Shown: one piece after another, positions 43,076-50,777 of the stretch | How positions within the stretch are numbered: position 1 is the stretch's first letter | How the letters are laid out: every line of letters starts with the position of its first letter | Assembly: GCA_018266395.1 (NCBI GenBank) | Contig: JAFEAM010000017.1 | Location: 178,321-242,320 of the forward strand | Direction of reading: 5' to 3' | Length of the DNA: 64,000 nt | Source of the DNA: Bacteroidota bacterium | GTDB taxonomy: Bacteria > Bacteroidota > Bacteroidia > Cytophagales > Cyclobacteriaceae | Made by a program: the position numbers and the translations under genes | The notes under the pieces: model-generated | The model's database searches: none | The model's input: only the letters and a program-made list of their open reading frames with translations | Told to the model about the DNA's origin: nothing

Positions 43076-45562
43076 ATGTATAGAATGCTTTGGGCTGTCC
43101 TTCTTTTGACGACGACAGCCCTCTATGGTCAGAAGAAGAAGCCTGTTTCTACAGAACCTTCCGGCGCCAACGCTACACCTGTCTCCGGTATTGACTCAAA
43201 GACAGCCGGAATGAGGAAATTCGAAGGGTACTTCAATTTCTTTTATGATGAGAAGACGGATCGCATCCACCTCCTGATAGACAAGTTTGACCGTGAATTT
43301 CTCTACGTTGAGTCTCTCACTGCAGGGGTAGGTTCGAATGATATTGGCCTTGACCGAAATCAACTGGGCCGGGAGAGAGTTGTCAGATTTGAACGCAGAG
43401 GTCCTAAAGTTCTGATGACCGAAGTGAATCTCGGCTTCAGGGCAGTCAGTGATAATGCTGCCGAAAGGAGGGCCGTGGAAGAGGCTTTTGCGCAATCGGT
43501 GATTTGGGGCTTTACTGTCACTGCTGAGGAAATCGGGAAAGTGCTGGTGGATGCCACGGACTTCTTTATTCAGGATGCTCATGATGTAACCGGTACCTTG
43601 CGTAATACACAGCAAGGCAACTACGCTCTCGACAAATCCCGTTCTGCCTTCTACCTGCCGCGGACAAAAAATTTCCCAAAGAATACAGAAGTTGAGGTAA
43701 CCCTCACACTAACGGGTCAACCTACTGGTGCATTCATCAGATCCGTTACACCTACTCCATCCAGCATTACCATCAGGGAACACCATTCGTTTATAGAACT
43801 GCCGGACGCGGATTACAAGCCGAGGACTTTCGACCCTCGCGCCGGCTATTACAGCATTTCATGGTATGACTATGCCACACCGATCAGCGAGCCTATTGAC
43901 AAAAGATTCATTACCCGTCACAGATTGAAGAAGAAGGATCCGAGTGCCGCAGTCAGTGATCCAGTCGAACCCATCATTTATTATATGGATCCCGGAGCGC
44001 CAGAGCCCATCCGCTCAGCACTTATGGAAGGGGCCCGTTGGTGGAATCAGGCATTTGAGGCTGCAGGCTACAAGGATGCTTTCAGGGTTGAACTCCTTCC
44101 GGAGGATGCCGATCCTATGGACGTCCGTTACAATGTGATCAATTGGGTGCATCGTTCCACCCGTGGATGGTCTTATGGCGCAAGTGTTACCGATCCACGC
44201 ACGGGTGAGATCATCAAAGGTCATGTCACACTCGGTTCATTGAGGGTAAGACAGGACTTTCTGATTGCTGAAGGACTTCTTGCCCCGTATGAAGAAGGAA
44301 AGCCGGTATCAAAAGAGATGGAGCAGATGGCGCTCAGCCGCCTTCGACAACTGGCAGCTCATGAGGTGGGGCACACATTGGGGCTCTCACATGCGTATTC
44401 TTCCAGCACTGAAAACCGAGCTTCCGTCATGGATTATCCCCATCCTTTGATCAAGCTGACCAATGGTAAGATTGACTTGAGCGATGCCTATGCAGTTGGG
44501 ATCGGAGCTTTCGACAAGGTTTCTATTGCCTATGGATACCAGGATTTTCCCAAAGGAGCTGATGAGCCCAAGCTGCTCAATGAGATCATAGCAAATTCGC
44601 TGAAGGCTGGACTCACCTTCTTATCCGATCAGGACGGCAGACCGCTTGGAGGTGCCCATCCTTACACCCACCTTTGGGACAATGGGAAGGAACCTTCTGA
44701 AGAGTTGAACCGTGTTATGGAAATCCGCGCCGTCGCACTGAGAAATTTTGGTGAAAGAAATATTCGCACAGGCACGCCAATGGCCCTGCTGGAGGAAGTG
44801 CTTGTGCCCATGTATTTTTTCCACCGCTATCAGACGGAAGCGACGTCCAAAGTGCTGGGAGGCGTTAACTACCGATACGCCATGCGGGGTGATGGGCAAC
44901 CGGTCGCTGATTTACTTACACCTCAGCAGGAGCTCAATGCCCTGGAAGCACTGCTGAAGACCGTTCAGCCATCGGCACTGATGCTGCCCGAAAACCTGCT
45001 GCGCAGCATTCCACCCAGGCCCCTGGGGTATACCCGACACCGTGAGTTGATGAAAACCAAAACAGACCTGACCTTCGATCCTATAACAGCCGCAGAAACC
45101 GCTTCTGACATGACGTTCAGTCTGATCTTCCATCCAGCGCGTGCCAACCGGATATTTGAGCACCACTCGCGGGATGCAAAACTGCCTTCGCTGGAAAGCT
45201 TAACAGACCGAATTATCAGTGCCACGTTGAAGTCAAATCCCAGGACAGGTTATGAAGGCGCAGTCCAGATGGCGTCAGACTATGCGTTGCTGGTTAACCT
45301 TATGAAACTGGCTGTTCACAAAGACGCCCAGGCTGCAGTCAAGGCGATTATGATGTTGAAACTTGATCAGTTGAAAAACTATCTGCTTTCGCGAGTGAAT
45401 ACTACAGCCGATGAGCAGTGGAAGGCTTTCTATTCATATCTCGCCGGTCAGATAGGCCAGTTTCGTGAGGAACCGGCTGACTTTAAACCGGAATTCCTCC
45501 TTCCACCACCGCCGGGTCAGCCCATCGGGTCTGAAGACTTCGATTACTGCGGTCACCAGTAA
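43076..45562 (+). CDS. Secreted zinc-dependent metalloprotease (DUF5117/DUF4953 type)
   Basis: An 828-residue protein with a signal peptide (MLWAVLLLTTTALYGQKKK). The N-terminal half matches the DUF5117-type module found in large Bacteroidota exoproteases. The catalytic part has the extended zinc motif HEVGHTLGLSHAY (HExxHxxGxxH, metzincin-like) near residue 430 and the Met-turn SVMDYPHP about 20 residues later. The C-terminal 300 residues are a helical region without clear motifs. It should be a periplasmic or secreted endopeptidase. The ABC transporter ATPase gene starts eight bases after its stop, so it is probably in one operon with a transporter linked here to metal supply. Confidence 0.92.
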   Translation: MYRMLWAVLLLTTTALYGQKKKPVSTEPSGANATPVSGIDSKTAGMRKFEGYFNFFYDEKTDRIHLLIDKFDREFLYVESLTAGVGSNDIGLDRNQLGRERVVRFERRGPKVLMTEVNLGFRAVSDNAAERRAVEEAFAQSVIWGFTVTAEEIGKVLVDATDFFIQDAHDVTGTLRNTQQGNYALDKSRSAFYLPRTKNFPKNTEVEVTLTLTGQPTGAFIRSVTPTPSSITIREHHSFIELPDADYKPRTFDPRAGYYSISWYDYATPISEPIDKRFITRHRLKKKDPSAAVSDPVEPIIYYMDPGAPEPIRSALMEGARWWNQAFEAAGYKDAFRVELLPEDADPMDVRYNVINWVHRSTRGWSYGASVTDPRTGEIIKGHVTLGSLRVRQDFLIAEGLLAPYEEGKPVSKEMEQMALSRLRQLAAHEVGHTLGLSHAYSSSTENRASVMDYPHPLIKLTNGKIDLSDAYAVGIGAFDKVSIAYGYQDFPKGADEPKLLNEIIANSLKAGLTFLSDQDGRPLGGAHPYTHLWDNGKEPSEELNRVMEIRAVALRNFGERNIRTGTPMALLEEVLVPMYFFHRYQTEATSKVLGGVNYRYAMRGDGQPVADLLTPQQELNALEALLKTVQPSALMLPENLLRSIPPRPLGYTRHRELMKTKTDLTFDPITAAETASDMTFSLIFHPARANRIFEHHSRDAKLPSLESLTDRIISATLKSNPRTGYEGAVQMASDYALLVNLMKLAVHKDAQAAVKAIMMLKLDQLKNYLLSRVNTTADEQWKAFYSYLAGQIGQFREEPADFKPEFLLPPPPGQPIGSEDFDYCGHQ

Positions 45563-45570
45563 TTGTCTGC

Positions 45571-46206
45571 ATGATCAGGATTGAGGCGCTCCGTTACAGA
45601 TACCCGGGTCAAAGGGAAATAGCCTTTGCAGATTTTTCCTTATCTGAAGGGGAGCCGTGGCTTTTGTTGGGTCAATCAGGCAGCGGCAAGACTACGTTGC
45701 TTCATCTGATAGGCGGACTCCTGAGGTCACAACAGGGTCAGATCATCATTAAGGACACTAACATTTCGGGTTTGTCAGAAGCTGCCCTTGATCGTTTCAG
45801 GGGGCAACACATAGGATTTGTCTTTCAGCGCAATCATCTCATTTCAGCGCTTTCCGTAAGACAAAATCTTCTCTTGGCACCTTACCTCGCAGGCGTCAGG
45901 CAGGATGCAGGGCGGGTGGAAGCAGTGCTTGAACAGCTTGGGATCAGTGACAAGGCTGACGTCAATGTCAGGGAACTGAGTTATGGTCAGGCGCAGAGAG
46001 TAGCCATCGCCCGCGCCTTGCTGAACCGGCCCACGGTTATTCTGGCAGATGAGCCCACTTCGGCGTTGGATGACAACAATTGCGACAAGGTGATCGATTT
46101 GTTGCTTGACGCTTCCAGACTGAACAATACGACCCTGGTGGTGGCCACCCATGATCACCGGCTTAAGCACAAGATTCCGCATCAGATCAATTTGACGCAG
46201 GCATGA
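45571..46206 (+). CDS. LolD/MacB-type ABC transporter ATP-binding protein
   Basis: A 211-residue ATPase with all motifs: Walker A GQSGSGKTTLL, signature LSYGQAQRVAIARAL, Walker B VILADEPTSALD and the switch His in VVATHDH. It belongs to the LolD/MacB (type VII) group that works from the cytoplasm on mechanotransmission-type permeases. It overlaps the permease gene by four bases. The specific substrate or action is unknown; the neighbouring CxxC protein and metalloprotease suggest metal-related work. Confidence 0.94.
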   Translation: MIRIEALRYRYPGQREIAFADFSLSEGEPWLLLGQSGSGKTTLLHLIGGLLRSQQGQIIIKDTNISGLSEAALDRFRGQHIGFVFQRNHLISALSVRQNLLLAPYLAGVRQDAGRVEAVLEQLGISDKADVNVRELSYGQAQRVAIARALLNRPTVILADEPTSALDDNNCDKVIDLLLDASRLNNTTLVVATHDHRLKHKIPHQINLTQA

Positions 46207-47432
46207 ATCAGTTGATTTTGGTATGGAGTTATCTGAAGGTAAAACCGCTTCATACGGTCCTGAACATCTTTCTGCTTGCACTGGGGATATCGGTTGTGAC
46301 TGTCCTGCTGCTTTTTAGCCAGCAGGTTAGCGACAAGGTCGCTTCTAATACAAAGGGTATTGACCTGGTGGTAGGAGCCAAAGGCAGCCCTATGCAGCTA
46401 ATTCTCTGCAGCGTATTCCACATCGATGTTCCGACCGGTAATATCAAGCTGTCCGAGGCAGAAAGAATCAGCCGCCACCGGCTCGTAAAACGGTCTATTC
46501 CAATGGCGCTGGGCGACAGCTATCAAGGATACAGGATAGTCGGTACCACGCGCGCCTATGCTGAACTATACAATGCAGAACTTCAGTCGGGAGCATGGAA
46601 TGAAAAAGCATTCGAAGTGACAGTCGGGTCAGCGGTTGCCAGTCGGCTGGGAATGAAAGTTGGTGATCAGTTTGCAAGCGCCCATGGACTTACCACCGAT
46701 GGACATGATCATGAGGCTCACCGATATAAGATCACCGGTATTCTTAAGCCGTCGAGAACCGTACTGGACAATATGATTCTGACGAATGTGGAGAGCATTT
46801 GGATGGTGCATGAGCTTTATGAAGCAAATCTCAACAAGCCACAACTGCCTTCTACTCTGGTGCCGTCGGTAGAGGCCAGGGACTCACTGCGTGAATTGAC
46901 AACACTGCTGATTCAGTACCGGAACCCCCTTGCCGTCATTCAGTTGCCCAGGTTCATTAATTCCACTAGTAATCTACAGGCAGCTTCACCGTCTTTTGAA
47001 ACTGCGCGTTTGTTTGCCATGATCGGAGTAGGTGCCGAAGTGCTTACCGGGTTTGCGGTTGTATTAATTCTCATATCTGCCTTAAGCATATTCCTCGCGC
47101 TCTTCAATTCACTTAAGGAGCGGCAGTACGATCTGGCTATCATGCGCTCAATGGGTGCCGGCAGGACGCGCCTGTTTGTAACCATTCTCCTGGAAGGAAT
47201 GTTTCTTACCTGTGCCGGAAGTTTATTGGGCCTGGGGATGGGACATGTGGCCATTGCTGCATTCATGGTAATCATTCCAGAGGGACAGAAGGCCGGGCTC
47301 TCAGCATCGGCTTTCATTCCAGCCGAAGCCTGGATGTTGACAGGGAGCCTGGTGTTGGGTTTCATCTGTTCTTTCATCCCTGCCTTTCAGGCCTACCGTA
47401 CTGATATCCACAAAGTGTTGGCCGGTAATTGA
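46203..47432 (+). CDS. FtsX/MacB-like ABC permease with His-rich periplasmic segment
   Basis: A 409-residue permease with the type VII layout: one N-terminal helix (VLNIFLLALGISVVTVLLLF), a large periplasmic domain (about 45-270) and three C-terminal helices in the FtsX domain (IMRSMGAGRTRLFVTILLEG between helices). Within the periplasmic domain the segment HGLTTDGHDHEAHRYK is strikingly His/Asp-rich and may bind zinc or another transition metal. Such permeases do not move solutes through a channel but transmit ATP-driven motion. ATGA overlap ties it to the ATPase. Confidence 0.9.
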   Translation: MNQLILVWSYLKVKPLHTVLNIFLLALGISVVTVLLLFSQQVSDKVASNTKGIDLVVGAKGSPMQLILCSVFHIDVPTGNIKLSEAERISRHRLVKRSIPMALGDSYQGYRIVGTTRAYAELYNAELQSGAWNEKAFEVTVGSAVASRLGMKVGDQFASAHGLTTDGHDHEAHRYKITGILKPSRTVLDNMILTNVESIWMVHELYEANLNKPQLPSTLVPSVEARDSLRELTTLLIQYRNPLAVIQLPRFINSTSNLQAASPSFETARLFAMIGVGAEVLTGFAVVLILISALSIFLALFNSLKERQYDLAIMRSMGAGRTRLFVTILLEGMFLTCAGSLLGLGMGHVAIAAFMVIIPEGQKAGLSASAFIPAEAWMLTGSLVLGFICSFIPAFQAYRTDIHKVLAGN

Positions 47433-47449
47433 GATTGCAGAAAGGTTTT

Positions 47450-47457
47450 TACTTTTG
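47450..47457 (+). promoter_or_regulatory. -7 promoter element before the CxxC protein gene
   Basis: TACTTTTG matches TAnnTTTG exactly and ends 20 bases before the ATG at 47478. The gene may therefore have its own promoter besides read-through from the permease gene. Confidence 0.5.
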
Positions 47458-47477
47458 AATCCGGGTAACCCATCTCT

Positions 47478-47915
47478 ATGAAGAAGTTGATTGTGTTGGT
47501 TTTCTGTATGGCGGACATTACAGCCAACGCGCAGTCCGACAGTTGGGCACTTTTCGCGAAGACAAAATTTGAGGCCAAGTACAGCCAGCAGGCGGGGGAG
47601 TACTTCCTGTTTCCGGTATTTGCCAACGAACTCAAGGATCTCGTCGGAAAGGAAATTTCCCTGGAGGGTTATTATCTACCGATTGACATTCAGGATGATG
47701 CCTATATCATCTTGTCAAAATTTCCGTACAGCCAATGCTTTTTCTGCGGCGGGGCAGGACCGGAATCCATAGCCGAGGTTACCTTCAAGGTCAAACCTGG
47801 CAGCAAATTTACGATGGATCAATACCTGCGTGTTAAAGGCAAACTGAAACTCAATGAAGCCGACATTGAGCACGGCAATTTTATGCTCACTGACGCTGTT
47901 CTTATAAGTAAGTAG
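47478..47915 (+). CDS. Secreted CxxC protein, DUF3299-like, linked to an ABC transporter
   Basis: A 145-residue protein with a signal peptide (MKKLIVLVFCMADITANAQ). The mature part is a small beta domain with EISLEGYYLPID and a metal- or redox-like site SQCFFCGGAGPESIAE. Its form resembles the OB-like DUF3299 proteins that accompany LolD/LolE-like transporters in zinc-regulated clusters of Proteobacteria. A periplasmic metal-binding or metal-delivery role is inferred. It converges with the DUF6580-like gene, leaving only two bases between stops. Confidence 0.78.
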   Translation: MKKLIVLVFCMADITANAQSDSWALFAKTKFEAKYSQQAGEYFLFPVFANELKDLVGKEISLEGYYLPIDIQDDAYIILSKFPYSQCFFCGGAGPESIAEVTFKVKPGSKFTMDQYLRVKGKLKLNEADIEHGNFMLTDAVLISK

Positions 47916-47917
47916 TT

Positions 47918-48517
47918 TCAGGCTGCCAGGCTTAGTTTCGGATAGCGACGCTGCAGCCACTCGAATCCGCCGAAAAGGACAAGACTGAAGAACAGGTTGC
48001 CCAGGATCATGTTAACGTAAAACGGAAATCCAAGGGCATAGCATTGCATCAGCCCTACAATAGTGGGTTCAAATGGCTTGCCTGTCGCGATGTTGGTAAA
48101 CCCGGAGGCCCAGGTCCCAAAGTCGGAAATAAGCCAATGCAGGGTGGCCGCACCAATGGCTGCAACGCCAACATTGGCAAATGACACTTTCCTGATAAGA
48201 TGACCCAACATGACGGAAAGGGCGAAGGCTGCATAAACCCAGGCAGCTCCAGGATAGAAAAGTATCCAGTGATCGTAGTAGAACAACCGGTTGATTAGCA
48301 GGTCGCTCAGGAAGAGTGCAAGAATAGGTACCAAATAGGCCTTGAACTGGTCTTTGAAATAGCAGCCGCCAAATAACGCCATGGCGCCGATAGGGGTGAA
48401 GTTGCTGAGTATCCCGAACAAATTGCTGGAAGGGAGAAACCGAACGAGTGCGGCCGAAACGATCATGAGAATGACTACCAACGTACGGGGTCTTAGACTA
48501 TTTTCATTCATATTCAA
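47918..48517 (-). CDS. DUF6580-like membrane protein, putative cobalamin/cobalt transport component
   Basis: A 199-residue membrane protein with about six helices (LVVILMIVSAALVRFLP, FTPIGAMALFGGCYF, AYLVPILALFLSDLLI and others). It resembles DUF6580 and, in length and helix pattern, the S-components of ECF vitamin transporters. The start codon is six bases from the btuB stop, so it is transcribed with btuB under the cobalamin riboswitch. That makes inner-membrane uptake of cobalamin, a precursor or cobalt its likely job. No ECF ATPases or BtuCDF genes are in the window. Function is inference from context. Confidence 0.75.
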   Translation of the reverse strand: MNMNENSLRPRTLVVILMIVSAALVRFLPSSNLFGILSNFTPIGAMALFGGCYFKDQFKAYLVPILALFLSDLLINRLFYYDHWILFYPGAAWVYAAFALSVMLGHLIRKVSFANVGVAAIGAATLHWLISDFGTWASGFTNIATGKPFEPTIVGLMQCYALGFPFYVNMILGNLFFSLVLFGGFEWLQRRYPKLSLAA

Positions 48518-48522
48518 AAACT

Positions 48523-50433
48523 TTAGAATCCAACATTTATTCCGGCCATCCAGTTGAAGCGCATGGCATTATATCCATACACTTCCATATAATCCTGATT
48601 CAGTACATTTTTTGCATCGAAGAACAATTTCCAGCGTTCCTTACCTGGTTTATATTCGATATAAACATCCAGCAATGCATAGGCATCCAAGGTCACATTT
48701 TCAGTCTTAAAATTGGACAAATTAAAGTATAAATCCGAACGCTTGCTGAAGGTCTTGAGATTGCCACTCACGAAGAATGTCTTTGTCATTTGATACCCAA
48801 GGTATAACCCAACCGTGTGTTTCGGCCTTCGATAGAGGTTGTGGTAGGTTGAGTCTTTTGAGCCGCTCCGGTCGGTAATCTGTCCATCCACATAGGCGTA
48901 GGAGGCGCGCCAGGTAATCCACGGATTTAGTTTTCCTGAAGTTTCCACCTCGAGCCCCACGTCGTGCTGGCGGTTAAGATTTACATACAATGCGTTGGAA
49001 GTTACAGGATCATAAGAGAAGAAAATAACATCGCGGATATCGCGTTGAAATATGGCAAACCGGATGTCGGTGCCTTTGTGTGGCAGAGCGAACTGTGCGC
49101 CGGCCTCAAGGCTTTGACTTACTTCCGGACGCAAATCCGGATTCGGCCCGTACTGGCCATACAGTTGATTGAGCGTCGGCGCCTTGAAGCCGGACCCTGC
49201 ATTGAAGAATACTTTCAACGAACGCGAGGCCTGCCATGAAGGGTTGAAACTCCAGGTCAGGTTTGTCCCATAGGCGGAGTGTTGATTTAGCCTGCCCCCC
49301 AGTTCCGCAGAAATACCTTTCAGATTTCGCAGGAAAAGGGAGAGATAGGGGCTGAAGATGGTGACATTGGGATTCTTTACGCTTGCAGCGTCGTCCTGCA
49401 TATAGATATGTTGATAACTGGCGCCACCCAGTAGTTGTAAATACTCTGTGAAATTATGCTGCATAAAAGTCTCTGCATGATGAAAGCGGCCTACATAGGT
49501 CGGAGTGGACGTAAAAGTTCTATCATTCTGATCATATCCGTATAGAAGATTCCACGAGCCGCTTTTATAGTCGTATTGGCTGCTCAACCCGGCATTGATC
49601 AGCCGGGTCTGGAATGAATTTATTTTTGAATCGGTAAATGGCCCTTCATCGTACCTGCCGTCGAAAGTATTATATCGAAAGGAAGGTCTCAGGACAAAAG
49701 CCCGGGTAGCCTGAAGTCCTGCAGAAGCCTGGAAGGCATGTTGGGTGAAACCGTCATTATCAAAGGTTCCAGTGTTGCCCGGATCCTTGGCCTCACTGAT
49801 ACCGTTTGACCTGAAACCCGAATAGCCGAAACGATAATCCCACTTGCCCGCATTACCGGCGATAGACACATTGCCTTTCATGCTGCCGTAGCTTCCTCCT
49901 GCCATGCCAGCAGCACCGGAAAGGTGTTGGTCCTGTTTCTTTTTTGTGATAAGATTAATGACACCGGCCACTGCATCTGTCCCATATAAGGTTGATTGAC
50001 TTCCCTTCAGTACTTCAATGCGTTCAATCTGATCAAGTGGAAGCAGCCTGAGATCGAATGCGCCGCCAATGCCTGAAGGGTCGGTCACGGGCACACCATC
50101 GATAAGGATTAGCGTGTACTGTGTGCTGGCTCCTCTCAGATACACCGCTTTATCTTTTCCCGGATTGCTGTTCGCTCCATTGATGACAACACCCGCCTGT
50201 TCGTTTAATAATTGAGCTATATCCTTACCCGCGCCACGGCGGAGTTGTTCCTCATCAATGATGAGCAGGACCTTTCCGGTCTCACTGAGATTCTTGGGGA
50301 ACTTTGTGGCTGTGACGACCACCTCTTCCAACTGACGTGCCGCAAGCGAGTCCTGTTGCGCCCTTGCATGATTTGGCGACGCACACCAAAAGGCAATGAT
50401 TACGATTGCCCAGACGCTTTTCTCTTTTTTCAT
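48523..50433 (-). CDS. btuB: TonB-dependent cobalamin receptor (BtuB-like)
   Basis: A 636-residue outer-membrane receptor from the ATG at 50433, which gives a proper signal peptide (SVWAIVIIAFWCASPNHARA). The TonB box region LEEVVVTATKFPKNL leads into the plug domain (about 55-160; LRGASTQYTLILIDGVPVTD, VLKGSQSTLYGTDAVAGVI). A 22-strand-type barrel follows and ends in WMAGINVGF. No carboxypeptidase-like N-terminal extension is present, as in true BtuB. A cobalamin riboswitch lies upstream, which assigns the ligand to vitamin B12 or a related corrinoid. An earlier in-frame ATG (50496) lies in a hairpin loop and would add 21 residues before the signal peptide. Confidence 0.93.
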   Translation of the reverse strand: MKKEKSVWAIVIIAFWCASPNHARAQQDSLAARQLEEVVVTATKFPKNLSETGKVLLIIDEEQLRRGAGKDIAQLLNEQAGVVINGANSNPGKDKAVYLRGASTQYTLILIDGVPVTDPSGIGGAFDLRLLPLDQIERIEVLKGSQSTLYGTDAVAGVINLITKKKQDQHLSGAAGMAGGSYGSMKGNVSIAGNAGKWDYRFGYSGFRSNGISEAKDPGNTGTFDNDGFTQHAFQASAGLQATRAFVLRPSFRYNTFDGRYDEGPFTDSKINSFQTRLINAGLSSQYDYKSGSWNLLYGYDQNDRTFTSTPTYVGRFHHAETFMQHNFTEYLQLLGGASYQHIYMQDDAASVKNPNVTIFSPYLSLFLRNLKGISAELGGRLNQHSAYGTNLTWSFNPSWQASRSLKVFFNAGSGFKAPTLNQLYGQYGPNPDLRPEVSQSLEAGAQFALPHKGTDIRFAIFQRDIRDVIFFSYDPVTSNALYVNLNRQHDVGLEVETSGKLNPWITWRASYAYVDGQITDRSGSKDSTYHNLYRRPKHTVGLYLGYQMTKTFFVSGNLKTFSKRSDLYFNLSNFKTENVTLDAYALLDVYIEYKPGKERWKLFFDAKNVLNQDYMEVYGYNAMRFNWMAGINVGF

Positions 50434-50483
50434 TGCTGAAATGATGAATGTTGAAAAAAGAGTAAAAGGCTTTGTGGAGACAG

Positions 50484-50502
50484 ACCGGGTTTCCATCCCG
50501 GT
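50484..50502 (-). promoter_or_regulatory. Hairpin between riboswitch and btuB, enclosing an ATG
   Basis: ACCGGG and CCCGGT form a six-base-pair stem. Its seven-base loop contains the in-frame ATG at 50496-50494. It lies 44-62 bases downstream of the aptamer and could be part of the expression platform that hides translation start signals. Confidence 0.4.
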
Positions 50503-50545
50503 ACAGATGTCCAGTAGCTTTTTACCCGAAGCACTGTAATAAAAT

Positions 50546-50718
50546 CAGCAGTTGCGGCAGGTCTCCTGGCTTCCACCCCTTTTGCGGTCTTCTCATGACT
50601 TTTGGTCACAATGACGCAGTTGCAAAAGTATTATGGTGGTTACAGTAGCGGGAACTGCTCCGGACTCGCACCGGATTCCCTTTTCACCCCGGTTGTAACC
50701 GGGGACCGAAACCGCTGC
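50546..50718 (-). promoter_or_regulatory. Cobalamin (AdoCbl-class) riboswitch
   Basis: On the minus strand the order is GCAGCGGTTTCGGT, then GGGAATCCGGTGCGAGTCCG, then GAGCAGTTCCCGCTACTGTA, and finally the exact B12 box AGCCAGGAGACCTGCC at 50571-50556. These are the hallmark conserved blocks of the cobalamin riboswitch, closed by GCAG/CTGC pairing. Binding of cobalamin should repress btuB and the DUF6580-like gene. A near-consensus -7 element TATACTTG lies at 50726-50719. Confidence 0.95.
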
Positions 50719-50777
50719 AAGTATAGTGAAATGCCCTGAGGCCGCGAAGTATCAGGTTTATCTCGGCGATCTCTGTG

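Noticed and set aside
50434-50496. Upstream ATG for BtuB adding 21 residues
   Set aside because: It would bury the signal peptide and lies in a hairpin loop of the riboswitch leader; kept only as a possible regulatory element.
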